Shown: positions 52,478 through 61,224 of the stretch, piece by piece
Layout: each line of letters starts with the position of its first letter
Position numbering within the stretch: the first letter of the stretch is position 1
From: JAHZKN01 sp965250205
GTDB taxonomy: Bacteria; Pseudomonadota; Alphaproteobacteria; Rhizobiales; Hyphomicrobiaceae
DNA length: 64,000 nucleotides
Assembly (NCBI GenBank): GCA_965250205.1
Contig: CBDFNK010000010.1
Coordinates: forward strand, 1-64,000
Direction: 5' to 3'
The notes under the pieces: generated by a model
Told to the model about the DNA's origin: nothing
What the model saw: only the letters and a program-made list of their open reading frames with translations
The model's database searches: none
Position numbers and translations under genes: made by a program

Positions 52478-54527
52478 GCGATGCCCTCTCAGAGTGTGCA
52501 GGTATTAATTTCAACAGCGTTGATGTCGTCAGCCTAAGCGCACCACCTAACTCCTCAAGACAGGCATGACCGGCCTTGACCATTATTTCTAAAGCAACCG
52601 GATCAGACATGAAGATAGCAACGCTATCAGCAAGGGCCTCTGCATCCGCGACCTCGCGCACCGCACCTGCGTTGCGCAATGCGCGATAAACATCCGCGAA
52701 ATTGTGTTGCGAGGGCCCGGTGATCACGGCTGTAGACAGGCGCACGGCCTCCAGCGGGTTTTGCCCGCCGTGGTTGATGAATGAGCCCCCGACAAATGCG
52801 ATATCGGTCAATGTATAGAAGAGACCAAGCTCACCGATCGTGTCTGCAACATAAATATCTGTCGCATCTGCCGGCAACTGCGCCAGCGATCGCTGGGCGA
52901 CGCGCAGCCCCATGCTTTTTGCAAGTTCTGCAATAGAGGTTCCGCGTTCAGGATGGCGCGGCGCGATAATCGTGCACAGAGTTTGTATTTTTTGCTGCAC
53001 GCGTCGATGCGCTTTGATGATCTCGGCATCTTCCCCATCATGGGTGCTGGCTGCAACAAATACTTTGCGGCCAGACAAAGCCGTTTGAAACGATGCCAGG
53101 TCGTCGGCATTCACAGGAGGTGGCGGTGCATCAACTTTTAAGTTGCCCGCATTAATCACCGTGCGTGAGCCAAGATCTGCAAACCGACGCGCCATTTGGG
53201 CGTTCTGTGCCAACACAACATTGAAGCGTGTAAAAAGAGGTGCCGAAAGGCCGCGATTTTTACGCCACTTGGAATGGCTCTTCTTGGACATCCGCGCGTT
53301 CACGAGCGCTAAGGGGATTTTCTTCTCCGAAGTCTCCAAGATCAGATTTGGCCAAATTTCACTTTCGGTAAAAATGGCAAGATCCGGTTGCCAATGATCC
53401 AAAAACCGACGCGCAAAGGCCGGAGAATCAAACGGTACAAACTGGTGCACCGCTCTCGGGCCCAGTCGCGACTTGGCCAATGCCGCTGACGTTACCGTGC
53501 CAGTCGTTAAAACAACTTGCAGATTATCGCGTTCGGCGAGTAATCGCTCGACGACCGGCAACACGGCGTTCGTCTCACCCACGCTTGCCGCATGCACCCA
53601 AACAAACGTGCCAGCGTTGGAACGTTCCTTCGAGGCAATGCCATAGCGTTCTTCTCGCCGCGCTGGATCTTCTTTGCCGCGGCGCGCCCGCTGGTTGTAA
53701 AGCACACGCGCTAGTGGCCGCAGCAAACTGGTAAAGCCACGATAAACTTTGAGCTCGGCTCCAACTGGCGGCAAGGGCGCACCTGCAGGCACAGCAGATA
53801 CAGGCGTTGCCCGGGTTGCATTGGCGCCAGCGGTTGCATACGCACGCGCAGTTGCCTCATTAAGCGCCACTTCAAGGTCCTGTCTTTTCTGCTCAATCAC
53901 ATCTGCCGACGCATCACTTGGCACCCAAATCTTATCTCCAACAACGCATGCCATTTTGGAATACGGCAGATTGATCGTCATCCGGCTCCAATTGTTGAGC
54001 GAAGTATAGCGCGATGTTGCCACCGCTACCGGAATAATCGGGCGACCTGACAGTTTGGCCAATGTGACAACGCCGGTGCCTGCTATGCGTGCCGGTCCTG
54101 GTGGCACATCTGCTGTGATGACAACAGCGCGATTTTCTTGCAGCGCGCGCACGGCTTGACGCAGCGCACTGACACCGCCGCGTTCCTTTTTGAATTTTCG
54201 GCCCTGTGATCCAGCACCTCGCACGAGTCTGACATTAAATGGCAGCAGTGCTTCCGCGATCACCTCTGCGTCACCATGGCGGGCAACAATCGCATCGGCT
54301 TCAAACCCTTCAGGCTGGAGTGATGCAACCATCATGAACTGACCATGCCACACCGCGACAATTGGCGGGTAATCCTCAAGCACGCGGGCCTGCCCGTCGG
54401 CTGGGTCCATCACGACTTTTGAAGAATTGTGAACAAATCGAGTAAAGCGGGCCAGTTGGCGGCCAGTGGCCCGCGCAATTTGATTTTTTCGACGCGGCGA
54501 AAGTGCCATTTTTTTCAAAGGCCTCAT
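52464..54527 (-). CDS. waaA: Fusion of DUF374 acyltransferase-like domain and Kdo transferase WaaA
   Basis: 687 residues from ATG 54527; ATG 54509 is also possible. Residues 40-232 are a DUF374 domain (IVAVWHGQFMMVASL, GAGSQGRKFKKERGGVSALR, ITADVPPGPAR, KLSGRPIIPVAVATSRY), related to lysophospholipid acyltransferases. An Ala/Pro linker (about 233-256) leads to a full WaaA domain (257-687) with WVHAASVGETNAVLPV, including the catalytic Glu, TESEIWPNLI, LVNARMSKKS and FVGGSFINHGGQNPLEA. WaaA adds Kdo to lipid A precursor. In most rhizobia these are two adjacent genes. There is no internal stop. Confidence 0.93.
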   Translation of the reverse strand: MRPLKKMALSPRRKNQIARATGRQLARFTRFVHNSSKVVMDPADGQARVLEDYPPIVAVWHGQFMMVASLQPEGFEADAIVARHGDAEVIAEALLPFNVRLVRGAGSQGRKFKKERGGVSALRQAVRALQENRAVVITADVPPGPARIAGTGVVTLAKLSGRPIIPVAVATSRYTSLNNWSRMTINLPYSKMACVVGDKIWVPSDASADVIEQKRQDLEVALNEATARAYATAGANATRATPVSAVPAGAPLPPVGAELKVYRGFTSLLRPLARVLYNQRARRGKEDPARREERYGIASKERSNAGTFVWVHAASVGETNAVLPVVERLLAERDNLQVVLTTGTVTSAALAKSRLGPRAVHQFVPFDSPAFARRFLDHWQPDLAIFTESEIWPNLILETSEKKIPLALVNARMSKKSHSKWRKNRGLSAPLFTRFNVVLAQNAQMARRFADLGSRTVINAGNLKVDAPPPPVNADDLASFQTALSGRKVFVAASTHDGEDAEIIKAHRRVQQKIQTLCTIIAPRHPERGTSIAELAKSMGLRVAQRSLAQLPADATDIYVADTIGELGLFYTLTDIAFVGGSFINHGGQNPLEAVRLSTAVITGPSQHNFADVYRALRNAGAVREVADAEALADSVAIFMSDPVALEIMVKAGHACLEELGGALRLTTSTLLKLIPAHSERASRAAE

Positions 54528-54662
54528 GCGAATGCGCCCAATTTCCCAACGGGAAATATTCTGTAAAGCTTGCCCGAGCTTCCTATAGCGAATATCTAAC
54601 CGTTGCAAACAATGGCAAAACCGGCTGCGTCATCTTATCGTCACAGCGCTCTTGTTTGCCAG

Positions 54663-55454
54663 ATGGCGAAATTACTGAGACCTATCAAATCCCTAATGTC
54701 CCATTCTACCAGTAAAGTGCGCCGCTCTTATAAACAGGCAAAGCGCACCATGCGCAAAGCGGCTTCAACGGTCAGCAGACGGATTGCTGTTTATATTCCA
54801 GGACCGGTTAAGCAGACCTTGGGCCCACATTACCGTTATTTGCAAATGTTGCTGTTGGATATCGGCGCCCTTCGCCTTGTATGTCCAAATCGACATCGGA
54901 TCAGGCCCGAGATGTGGCGCTCTGCCCAACCGCTACCGCATCATATTGCGAGCCTTGCCAAACAGGGTCTTCGCACGGTTGTCAATTTGCGCGGTGTGCA
55001 CAATTCTTCTGCCTATCGTATCGAACGCGAAGCCTGCCGGGCACACGGCATTGAAATGATCGACTTTGAAGTGCGCTCACGTGCAGCTCCGACACGCGAG
55101 GAGCTTAACGGTATACGTGAATTGTTTGATCGCATCACCTACCCTGTACTGATGCACTGCAAGTCAGGCTCTGATCGCGCGGGCCTCATGAGTGTTCTTT
55201 ACCTGCACCTAAAACAAGGCGTCCCCATCAAAGAAGCCGCCAAACAATTGGCGTTGCGCTATGGCCATGTCCGCCATGCGAATCCAGGTGTATTGAGTTA
55301 CTTCATTGAGCGCTATCTTGCAGACACAGAAAATGAACCAATGGCATTCTTTGATTGGGTTGAAACGCGCTATGACGCGGACAAGGTCCAAGCAAGTTTC
55401 CGCTCAAAAGGCTGGGCCAATCGCATTGTGGATGATGTCTTGTCACGCGAGTAA
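54663..55454 (+). CDS. Dual-specificity/tyrosine phosphatase-like protein in the LPS cluster
   Basis: 263 residues from ATG 54663; starts at 54603 and 54696 are alternatives. A basic N-terminal region with a weak hydrophobic segment (about 60-75) precedes a cysteine-phosphatase domain (about 85-235). The signature HCKSGSDRAG gives CX5R with the catalytic Cys; FEVRSRAAPTREELNGI contains the general-acid region. PEMWRSAQPLPHHIASLAKQGLRTVVNLR is typical of the DSP group that includes atypical phosphatases for lipids or proteins. It is divergent from the DUF374-WaaA gene. Confidence 0.88.
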   Translation: MAKLLRPIKSLMSHSTSKVRRSYKQAKRTMRKAASTVSRRIAVYIPGPVKQTLGPHYRYLQMLLLDIGALRLVCPNRHRIRPEMWRSAQPLPHHIASLAKQGLRTVVNLRGVHNSSAYRIEREACRAHGIEMIDFEVRSRAAPTREELNGIRELFDRITYPVLMHCKSGSDRAGLMSVLYLHLKQGVPIKEAAKQLALRYGHVRHANPGVLSYFIERYLADTENEPMAFFDWVETRYDADKVQASFRSKGWANRIVDDVLSRE

Positions 55455-55541
55455 GTTGCCGAAAGCCAAGAAGGCATAAATAGGCCAACCAACAAACACC
55501 AACATCCGCCTCAGGATCGCGGCCATCGCCATCACACGCTA

Positions 55542-55589
55542 GATCAGACCGCATTAAATCGGTTTCGATTTAATGCGGATAATTTGATC
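55542..55589. repeat. Perfect 13-bp palindrome with outer GATCA arms
   Basis: CCGCATTAAATCG (55549-55561) and CGATTTAATGCGG (55566-55578) pair perfectly around GTTT, and GATCA/TGATC (55542-55546, 55585-55589) extend the stem. Similar AT-rich palindromes are common between genes of Hyphomicrobiales. It is one of three hairpins in a row here. Confidence 0.85.
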
Positions 55590-55594
55590 TACTG

Positions 55595-55621
55595 CCCAAC
55601 ACAAGCTTGCGCAGTGTTGGG
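55595..55621. repeat. CCCAACAC/GTGTTGGG hairpin, single copy
   Basis: CCCAACAC (55595-55602) and GTGTTGGG (55614-55621) form a perfect 8-bp stem. The centre AAGCTTGCGCA matches the palindrome at 23385 in reverse complement, and the arms match the array at 8373. Confidence 0.8.
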
Positions 55622-55632
55622 TTTCAAAGAGT

Positions 55633-55674
55633 TAGAGCATCCTGCATTTGATGAAACACAGGTAAGATGCTCTA
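55633..55674. repeat. TAGAGCATC palindrome
   Basis: TAGAGCATC (55633-55641) pairs with GATGCTCTA (55666-55674). It is a relative of the TAGAGCACGT palindromes at 5038 and 63596. Its last three bases are the TAG stop of the DUF4170 gene on the minus strand. Confidence 0.75.
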
Positions 55675-55926
55675 GCGTGACGGCGTCACGTCTGTCGGAT
55701 CGAGCAGGCGATGAATGTGCACGATGAAATACCGCATCAAGGCATTATCAACGGTCTTCTGGGCAGCACCTCGCCACGCAACTTCTGCGTCTGCATAGTT
55801 TGGAAAAATACCGATAACGTCGAGCTTCTCAACGTCGCGAAATTCAACGCCTTCCACTGCATCCAATTCACCGCCAAACACCAAATGCAGCAGTTGTTCA
55901 TTCTCACGTTGAACCGCTTCGCTCAT
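55672..55926 (-). CDS. DUF4170 protein
   Basis: 84 residues from ATG 55926, with AAAGG upstream. LHLVFGGELDAVEGVEFRDVEKLDVIGIFPNYADAEVAW, here cited as LHLVFGGELD and IGIFPNYADAEVAW, and DNALMRYFIVHIHRLLDP are the conserved DUF4170 blocks. The family is small, alphaproteobacterial, and normally lies beside the waaA/lpxK genes, as here. Role unknown. Confidence 0.93.
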   Translation of the reverse strand: MSEAVQRENEQLLHLVFGGELDAVEGVEFRDVEKLDVIGIFPNYADAEVAWRGAAQKTVDNALMRYFIVHIHRLLDPTDVTPSR

Positions 55927-55956
55927 TGCCAAATGCCTTTCTTGAGATAACTTCAC

Positions 55957-56352
55957 TCAGAAGGCGTCTAGCCAGCATTCGACTTTAGGGCAAGTCTGGC
56001 GCGCAGGTCTGGGGCTTGACGCGTAGGTCTGGGGCGCAGGTCTGGAGCTTGAAATGTGGTTACCTCAAAATCACTTCAACCGCCAAAAGGACGGCAAACA
56101 ACAGCATGAACAGGAGCCACAGCGCCAAGCTATCAAATTTTGTATGCGGCATTGTCCTTCCAATTCCTAATATTACGATATGAACCCGTTCGCCCGCGAG
56201 GGGCCCAACTCAAGTTTCATCGTCGAAATCCAAGATTATGTCGGGCAAGGTCAAATCTGGCAATTGCCCTATGGCTGGCAATTAGCTAGCGTTCCCCAAA
56301 TTTCAGGCTTTTCGATGCCGCTCCCTCAGGAAATTGGCGCAAGACAGCACCC
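55957..56352. other. Intergenic region with short direct repeats and a small ORF
   Basis: A degenerate GCGCAGGTCTGGGGCTTGA-type unit occurs about three times at 55980-56050. A 30-codon membrane ORF lies at 56060-56152 on the minus strand. Nothing else is supported before the acyl-CoA synthetase. Confidence 0.5.
56060..56152 (-). CDS. Thirty-residue single-helix membrane peptide
   Basis: ATG 56152 to TAA 56060-56062 encodes 30 residues: a polar start MPHTKFDS, one hydrophobic helix of about 20 residues (LALWLLFMLLFAVLLA) and EVILR at the end. GGAAGGACA directly upstream gives a well-spaced ribosome site. It is too short for ordinary gene calling. I recognise no family, but the structure fits small inner-membrane regulators or subunits. 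Confidence 0.5.
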   Translation of the reverse strand: MPHTKFDSLALWLLFMLLFAVLLAVEVILR

Positions 56353-57981
56353 ATGACGCAAAACCCGTTCGAACAAAATCTGGACCCCAATCCAGCCAAC
56401 TATCAGCCAATGACCCCTTTGACATTGTTGTCACGGGCAGCTGGCGTATTCCCGACACAGACTGCTGTGATTCACGGCAATTCGCGGTTGGATTATCAGA
56501 CATTCTATCGCCGATGCCGTCAGTTGGCATCGCAGTTGGCCAACAAGTATATCGGCCCCGGCGATTGTGTGTCCGTGATGCTACCCAACACACCGGCCAT
56601 GCTTGAGGCCCACTACGGCGTGCCGATGACAGGCGCCATTATCCATTCCATCAACACCCGGCTTGATCCTGCAATCATTGCATTTCAGTTGGACCATGCC
56701 GGAACAAGAGTACTGATTGTCGATCGCGAGTTTGCGCCGGTAATCAATCAGGCATTAAAAATTGCCAAAAGCAAACCGCTGTTGATCGACTACAACGACA
56801 CTGAATTTCCCCAAGACAATGAGCCACTGTCCTTCCTGGACTACGAAGAGTTTGTATCAGCAGGTGACCCCAACTTTGCCTGGCGCATGCCGGAAAATGA
56901 GTGGGAGGCAATCTCCCTTAATTACACCTCTGGCACCACTGGAAACCCTAAAGGCGTCGTCTACCATCATCGTGGCGCAACGCTGATGTGCTATTCCAAC
57001 ACCGTTGCAACGGGGATGGCGCAGCATGCCACCTACCTGTGGACATTACCGATGTTCCATTGCAATGGCTGGTGCTTTCCGTGGTCAGTGTCCGTTGTCG
57101 CAGGAACGCATGTTTGTCTCAGATGGGTCCGCGCCAAAGCGATCTACGATGCCATTGTCGATCACAAAGTCACCAACCTTTCGGGCGCACCTGTGGTGAT
57201 GGCAACGATGCTTGACGCCCCTGAAAGCGACAAGCGTGAAATTACACATCGCGTTGCGTTTAATCATGCAGCCGCACCGCCACCTCAGTCGGTATTAAAA
57301 CGCATGACCGACGCCGGATTTAATCTGACGCACCTTTATGGTCTAACAGAAACCTACGGGCCAGCCGTCATAAATGAATGGAAATCGGACTGGGATGAGC
57401 TACCTGACGATGAGCGTACTGCGAAACGCGCGCGACAAGGCGTGCGCTATATCGCCCTTGAAGACCTCACTGTTCTGGACCCTGAAACAATGAAGCCGGT
57501 CGCTGCGGACGGAGAAACCATTGGCGAAGTAATGTTTCGCGGAAACATCGTCATGAAAGGCTATCTCAAGAACCCAAAGGCCACAGACAAAGCTTTTGAG
57601 GGTGGCTGGTTCCACTCTGGCGATCTGGGCGTTCTCTATCCCGACGGCTACGTGCAACTGAAGGATCGCTCCAAAGACATCATCATTTCAGGTGGCGAGA
57701 ACATTTCTTCAATCGAAGTGGAAGATGTGCTCTACAAACACCCTGCTGTTTCGGCATGTGCTGTCGTGGCCAAGCCTGATGAGAAATGGGGTGAAACGCC
57801 GTGCGCCTTTGTCGAGTTAAAACCCGGCTCTGAAACGACCCAAGATGAAATCATTCAGTGGTGTCGAGATAACCTCGCCAACTTCAAAACCCCACGCTTC
57901 GTCGTGTTCACCGAGGTTCCCAAAACATCAACTGGTAAAATTCAGAAATTTAAGCTCAGAGAACACGTCAAGGACCTCTAA
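56353..57981 (+). CDS. Fatty-acyl-CoA synthetase (AMP-binding, long- or medium-chain)
   Basis: 542 residues. The ATP-binding signature NYTSGTTGNPKGVVYHHRG lies near 195, LTHLYGLTETYGPAV (A5 motif) near 330, GWFHSGDLGVLYPDGYVQLKDRSKDIIISGGENI (A7/A8), here as WFHSGDLGVLYPDG and DRSKDIIISGGENI, near 418-450, and the catalytic Lys in PKTSTGKIQKF near the C-terminus. It activates a carboxylic acid to its CoA thioester. The sequence type (starting QNLDPNPANYQPMTPLTLL) is close to AlkK/medium-chain ligases. Confidence 0.94.
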   Translation: MTQNPFEQNLDPNPANYQPMTPLTLLSRAAGVFPTQTAVIHGNSRLDYQTFYRRCRQLASQLANKYIGPGDCVSVMLPNTPAMLEAHYGVPMTGAIIHSINTRLDPAIIAFQLDHAGTRVLIVDREFAPVINQALKIAKSKPLLIDYNDTEFPQDNEPLSFLDYEEFVSAGDPNFAWRMPENEWEAISLNYTSGTTGNPKGVVYHHRGATLMCYSNTVATGMAQHATYLWTLPMFHCNGWCFPWSVSVVAGTHVCLRWVRAKAIYDAIVDHKVTNLSGAPVVMATMLDAPESDKREITHRVAFNHAAAPPPQSVLKRMTDAGFNLTHLYGLTETYGPAVINEWKSDWDELPDDERTAKRARQGVRYIALEDLTVLDPETMKPVAADGETIGEVMFRGNIVMKGYLKNPKATDKAFEGGWFHSGDLGVLYPDGYVQLKDRSKDIIISGGENISSIEVEDVLYKHPAVSACAVVAKPDEKWGETPCAFVELKPGSETTQDEIIQWCRDNLANFKTPRFVVFTEVPKTSTGKIQKFKLREHVKDL

Positions 57982-58071
57982 AGCAGGTCTTGTTAAATCG
58001 AAGACACAGACATGCTTTTTGTCTTTCCCCAACACTGCAGGGCGAGAGCTGTAGCCGCCCTCGCTTTAAAA

Positions 58072-58099
58072 TAAAAAAGGCGGGCACATCGTACCCGCC
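58072..58099 (-). terminator. Rho-independent terminator for a DUF465 gene
   Basis: GGCGGG (58079-58084) pairs with CCCGCC (58094-58099); on the minus strand the stem is followed by TTTTTTAT. It lies 16 bases past the stop at 58116. Confidence 0.85.
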
Positions 58100-58115
58100 G
58101 AACTGCTATTTCTTG

Positions 58116-58292
58116 CTAATGTCGCGTCTCAGCCTCAAGCCGCGTAATTTCATCTTTCAATTTTAGTTTTTCTTGTTTCATCCGCCGAATTTCGAGATCA
58201 TCAGATCCCGGTCTCGCCATCTCCTGTTCAATCCGTCGCTCTAAAGCGCTATGCCGTTGTGAAAGCTCCTGGAGATGTCCAGATAATGCCAT
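58116..58292 (-). CDS. YdcH-family DUF465 protein
   Basis: 58 residues from ATG 58292, with AAGGAGG seven bases upstream. LQELSQRHSALERRIEQEMARPGSDDLEIRRMKQEKLKLKDEI shows the family core, e.g. RHSALERRIEQEM and MKQEKLKLKDEI. It is an all-helical, coiled-coil small protein of unknown role found across Proteobacteria. A second member lies 325 bases away, divergent. Confidence 0.93.
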   Translation of the reverse strand: MALSGHLQELSQRHSALERRIEQEMARPGSDDLEIRRMKQEKLKLKDEITRLEAETRH

Positions 58293-58616
58293 CGTGGCCT
58301 CCTTTCGAGAGTGAAACACACGATATCGTTGCAGAAATCAGAAACCATGTCCATTGATCTCAGTGCAAAAAGGTGTCCAACGGATAAACAGTTGTCTCTA
58401 CTTTTTGCCAAAGTTGAATATGACACGCCAAACGTCCTAAATTTGTACAAGTTTTGTACACCTTGCTCCTACAGCGCTTGCTCCGAAGTCGGATTCAGAC
58501 GATAATTTCATGTCCGTTGGCGCACGTGAGGTCGCATTTTTGCTGACCTTGTATTGAAAAGGCCATGAAAAAGGTCTCGGGAAAAGTCTCGAAAAAGGTC
58601 TGGGCGAGCATTATTC
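58293..58616. other. Divergent intergenic region between two DUF465 genes
   Basis: 324 bases carrying both promoters. It contains a perfect TGTACAA/TTGTACA dyad (58444-58460) and, close to the right gene, a triple AAAAGGTCTCG-type direct repeat (58567-58606). No other gene is visible. Confidence 0.5.
58444..58460. promoter_or_regulatory. Perfect inverted repeat TGTACAA-GTT-TTGTACA, possible operator
   Basis: A 7-3-7 perfect dyad in the control region between two divergent small genes. The size fits a dimeric repressor site. No regulator gene is adjacent, and I cannot assign a factor. Confidence 0.35.
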
Positions 58617-58823
58617 ATGACAAGCAACAGCGAACAAGAACTTCGCGAACAACTTGCGGCGCTGAGAGCCGATCATCGCAACCTTGATCAGGACATCATT
58701 TTTCTTGAGGACAGCATCAATGCAGATCAACTTACGATCCGCCGGCTTAAGAAACAAAAGTTATTGCTAAAAGAGCACATCCAAAAAATCGAGGATCAAT
58801 TGCTGCCCGATATTATCGCCTAG
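58617..58823 (+). CDS. YdcH-family DUF465 protein, second copy
   Basis: 68 residues. ELREQLAALRADHRNLDQDI, INADQLTIRRLKKQKLLLKEHI and the end DQLLPDIIA are the DUF465 pattern of the longer alphaproteobacterial subgroup (ending PDIIA). It is divergent from the first copy and clearly different from it in sequence, so they are old paralogues rather than a recent duplication. Confidence 0.92.
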   Translation: MTSNSEQELREQLAALRADHRNLDQDIIFLEDSINADQLTIRRLKKQKLLLKEHIQKIEDQLLPDIIA

Positions 58824-59104
58824 ATTCAGCCCGCGCCATGAATGGGATTGAGCGCCTTCATGCGCGCCATCAGCACGTCCCCATTTATACGCTTTAAAAT
58901 GGCCATCAAGCCCGTTATTGCGCTTCATGAGCCTTAACTCACACCTCAGTGCCTAAAAAACCTTGTCAGAGGCACCCTCAATCCGATAAACCCGCTTCTT
59001 TTCACTGCACCCGTCGTCTGGACTGGCGGGTAAACACGGCGCTGCCGCACCGGCACGCAGCCCAAACCAGGAGCAGGATCGAACGCTTCGATCACCTTGA
59101 CACC

Positions 59105-59599
59105 ATGGCAGACAAATCTCCTCTCGTTGGTATCATTATGGGCAGCCAGTCTGACTGGCCAACGATGCGCCACTGTGCAGAGCTCCTCAATGAGCTCGGT
59201 GTTGCCTATGAAGCGCGCATTGTCTCCGCTCACCGCACACCAGATCGCCTCTATGACTATGCCAAATCCGCAGCCGAACGTGGCCTTCAGGTCATTATTG
59301 CGGGTGCCGGTGGTGCAGCCCATCTGCCAGGCATGGCCGCCGCGATGACACCACTGCCGGTGCTCGGCGTGCCGGTCACTAGCAAAGCGCTGAGTGGCGT
59401 CGACAGTTTACATTCCATTGTTCAAATGCCAGCTGGCATCCCTGTTGGAACGTTGGCGATTGGCGAACCTGGTGCGCATAACGCGGCGCTACTCGCCGCG
59501 CAAATTCTTGCCCTCAGCGACAAAGGCTTAGCAAAACGCATCGCCCAAATGCGCCAAGCACAAACAGATGGTGTGCCTGAAACACCGAAGGATGACTGA
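59105..59599 (+). CDS. purE: N5-carboxyaminoimidazole ribonucleotide mutase
   Basis: 164 residues from ATG 59105, where the conserved core starts; the open frame upstream is unrelated. GIIMGSQSDWPTMRHC, IVSAHRTPDRLYDYA, AGAGGAAHLPGMAAAMTPLPVLGVPV (here AGAGGAAHLPGMAA and LPVLGVPV) and VDSLHSIVQMPAGIPV are the active-site blocks. It moves the carboxyl group from N5 to C4 in purine synthesis. purK overlaps its end by eight bases, and the two act in sequence. Confidence 0.97.
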   Translation: MADKSPLVGIIMGSQSDWPTMRHCAELLNELGVAYEARIVSAHRTPDRLYDYAKSAAERGLQVIIAGAGGAAHLPGMAAAMTPLPVLGVPVTSKALSGVDSLHSIVQMPAGIPVGTLAIGEPGAHNAALLAAQILALSDKGLAKRIAQMRQAQTDGVPETPKDD

Positions 59600-60701
59600 C
59601 GTGTCGGCGCTGAAACCCGGTTCGACCATTGGCATTTTTGGTAGCGGGCAATTGGGCCGCATGCTGGCTATGGCTGCTGCCGAACTCGGCCTCAAAACGC
59701 ATGTATTCTCAGATCTGACCGGGCCCGCCTGTGATATCGCCGTTGAAAACACGATAGCCCCTTACACGGACTTAACGGCCATCGAACGCTTTGCGAGCAG
59801 CGTCGACGTTATTACATTTGAATTTGAAAATGTACCATTGGAGGCGGTCGGAGTGGCAGCCAACCACGCCCGACTGTCGCCTGACCGCAAAGCACTGGAG
59901 GTGGCGCAGGATCGCTTTATCGAGAAATCTTTTGTGTCTGGCCTAGGCATTCCCGTTGCGCCATTTGCAAACATTGAAACGGACTGCGATCTCGAAGCCG
60001 CAAAGAAAACAACGGGATTTCCTGCGTTTCTGAAAACGCGCCGTCTTGGCTATGACGGCAAAGGCCAAGCGCAGGTGAGCACACTCGAAGAACTGCGCCA
60101 AGCCTATATCGACCTTGGCGCACCAACTGCGATTCTTGAAGGACACATGCCGTTTGAGCGAGAAGTTTCCGTGCTCGCCGTGCGCGGTAGTGATGGCGCG
60201 ATAGCCTTTTATGACCTGCCTCACAACACGCATAAGAACGGTATTCTTGATACTTCCCGCGTGCCGTCCGACCTGCCTGACGACATGACATCGAGCGCCC
60301 ACGCCATTGCCCACGCAATCACAGAGGCCTTGAACTATGTCGGCCTCCTTGCCGTTGAATTATTTGTCATGCCGGAAGGAGCACCTGATCGTCTGGCGGT
60401 CAACGAAATCGCCCCGCGCGTTCACAATTCAGGCCACTGGACCCAGGATGCCTGCCGGGTCTCACAATTTGAGAACCACATTCGCGCCATTGCTGGTTGG
60501 CCGCTCGGTGCGACAGACCGCCACAGCGATGCCCTGATGACCAATTTGATCGGCCCTGACGTGGGCCATTGGGCACGTTTCGCGGCGCAACCTGGGGCCT
60601 GTGTGCACCTTTATGGCAAGGCTCAGGCCCGCCCCGGGCGCAAGATGGGACACATCACAGAAATCATCCCCAAGACAGCTCAAAACCGGGCCAAAACATA
60701 G
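59592..60701 (+). CDS. purK: N5-carboxyaminoimidazole ribonucleotide synthase
   Basis: 369 residues from ATG 59592, inside the purE end. An ATP-grasp enzyme that carboxylates aminoimidazole ribonucleotide with ATP and bicarbonate. IGIFGSGQLGRMLAMAAAELG opens it; KTRRLGYDGKGQ, ILEGHMPFEREVSVLAVRG and AVNEIAPRVHNSGHWTQDACRVSQFENHIRAI (cited in part as NEIAPRVHNSGHWT) are the ATP-grasp and substrate blocks. Full length. Confidence 0.97.
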   Translation: MTDVSALKPGSTIGIFGSGQLGRMLAMAAAELGLKTHVFSDLTGPACDIAVENTIAPYTDLTAIERFASSVDVITFEFENVPLEAVGVAANHARLSPDRKALEVAQDRFIEKSFVSGLGIPVAPFANIETDCDLEAAKKTTGFPAFLKTRRLGYDGKGQAQVSTLEELRQAYIDLGAPTAILEGHMPFEREVSVLAVRGSDGAIAFYDLPHNTHKNGILDTSRVPSDLPDDMTSSAHAIAHAITEALNYVGLLAVELFVMPEGAPDRLAVNEIAPRVHNSGHWTQDACRVSQFENHIRAIAGWPLGATDRHSDALMTNLIGPDVGHWARFAAQPGACVHLYGKAQARPGRKMGHITEIIPKTAQNRAKT

Positions 60702-60824
60702 ACAATGTCCCTGTTTGTTGATAGAAACACTCAAGATTTGACGCCAGGACGTGGTCTTGCCGGGGGTATCGGTGGCTGCGATTGGTAGTTTTCGTTCCAA
60801 AACAAAATGTAAGGATGTGTCCGG

Positions 60825-61073
60825 GTGCAGGTACTCGTTCGCGACAACAATGTCGATCAGGCTCTGAAGGCGCTCAAAAAGAAGATGCAGCGCGAGGGCA
60901 TTTTCCGGGAAATGAAGCTCCGGAATTACTTTGAAAAACCATCTGAAAAGCGCGCGCGCGAAAAGGCTGAAGCTATTCGTCGTGCACGCAAGCTGGCCCG
61001 CAAACGCTTGCAACGCGAAGGCATGCTGCCTGGTAAGCCTGCTGCCAAAGCTGGTGGACGCGGCGGGCGCTAG
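60825..61073 (+). CDS. rpsU: 30S ribosomal protein S21
   Basis: 82 residues from GTG 60825. VLVRDNNVDQALKALKKKMQREGIFREMK, given here as VLVRDNNVDQALKALKKK, and YFEKPSEKRAREKAEAIRRA are conserved. The protein has the longer Gly/Ala/Arg tail usual in Rhizobiales (GRGGR). It helps mRNA start selection on the small subunit. Stop TAG is in a TAGAGCGTT motif like other repeat-adjacent stops here. Confidence 0.97.
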   Translation: MQVLVRDNNVDQALKALKKKMQREGIFREMKLRNYFEKPSEKRAREKAEAIRRARKLARKRLQREGMLPGKPAAKAGGRGGR

Positions 61074-61224
61074 AGCGTTTCAGAATTAGGCGGAAGCGTA
61101 TCCTGCGTTTTTGATGTAGTTTTTGCACTCGGTTTCAGGAATGCTTTTGACAAGGTTGGCAATGTGGTCGTGGATGTTTTGAAGGTGCCACGCCCCTGCC
61201 ATGCGCATCCATCTAAGTCATACG

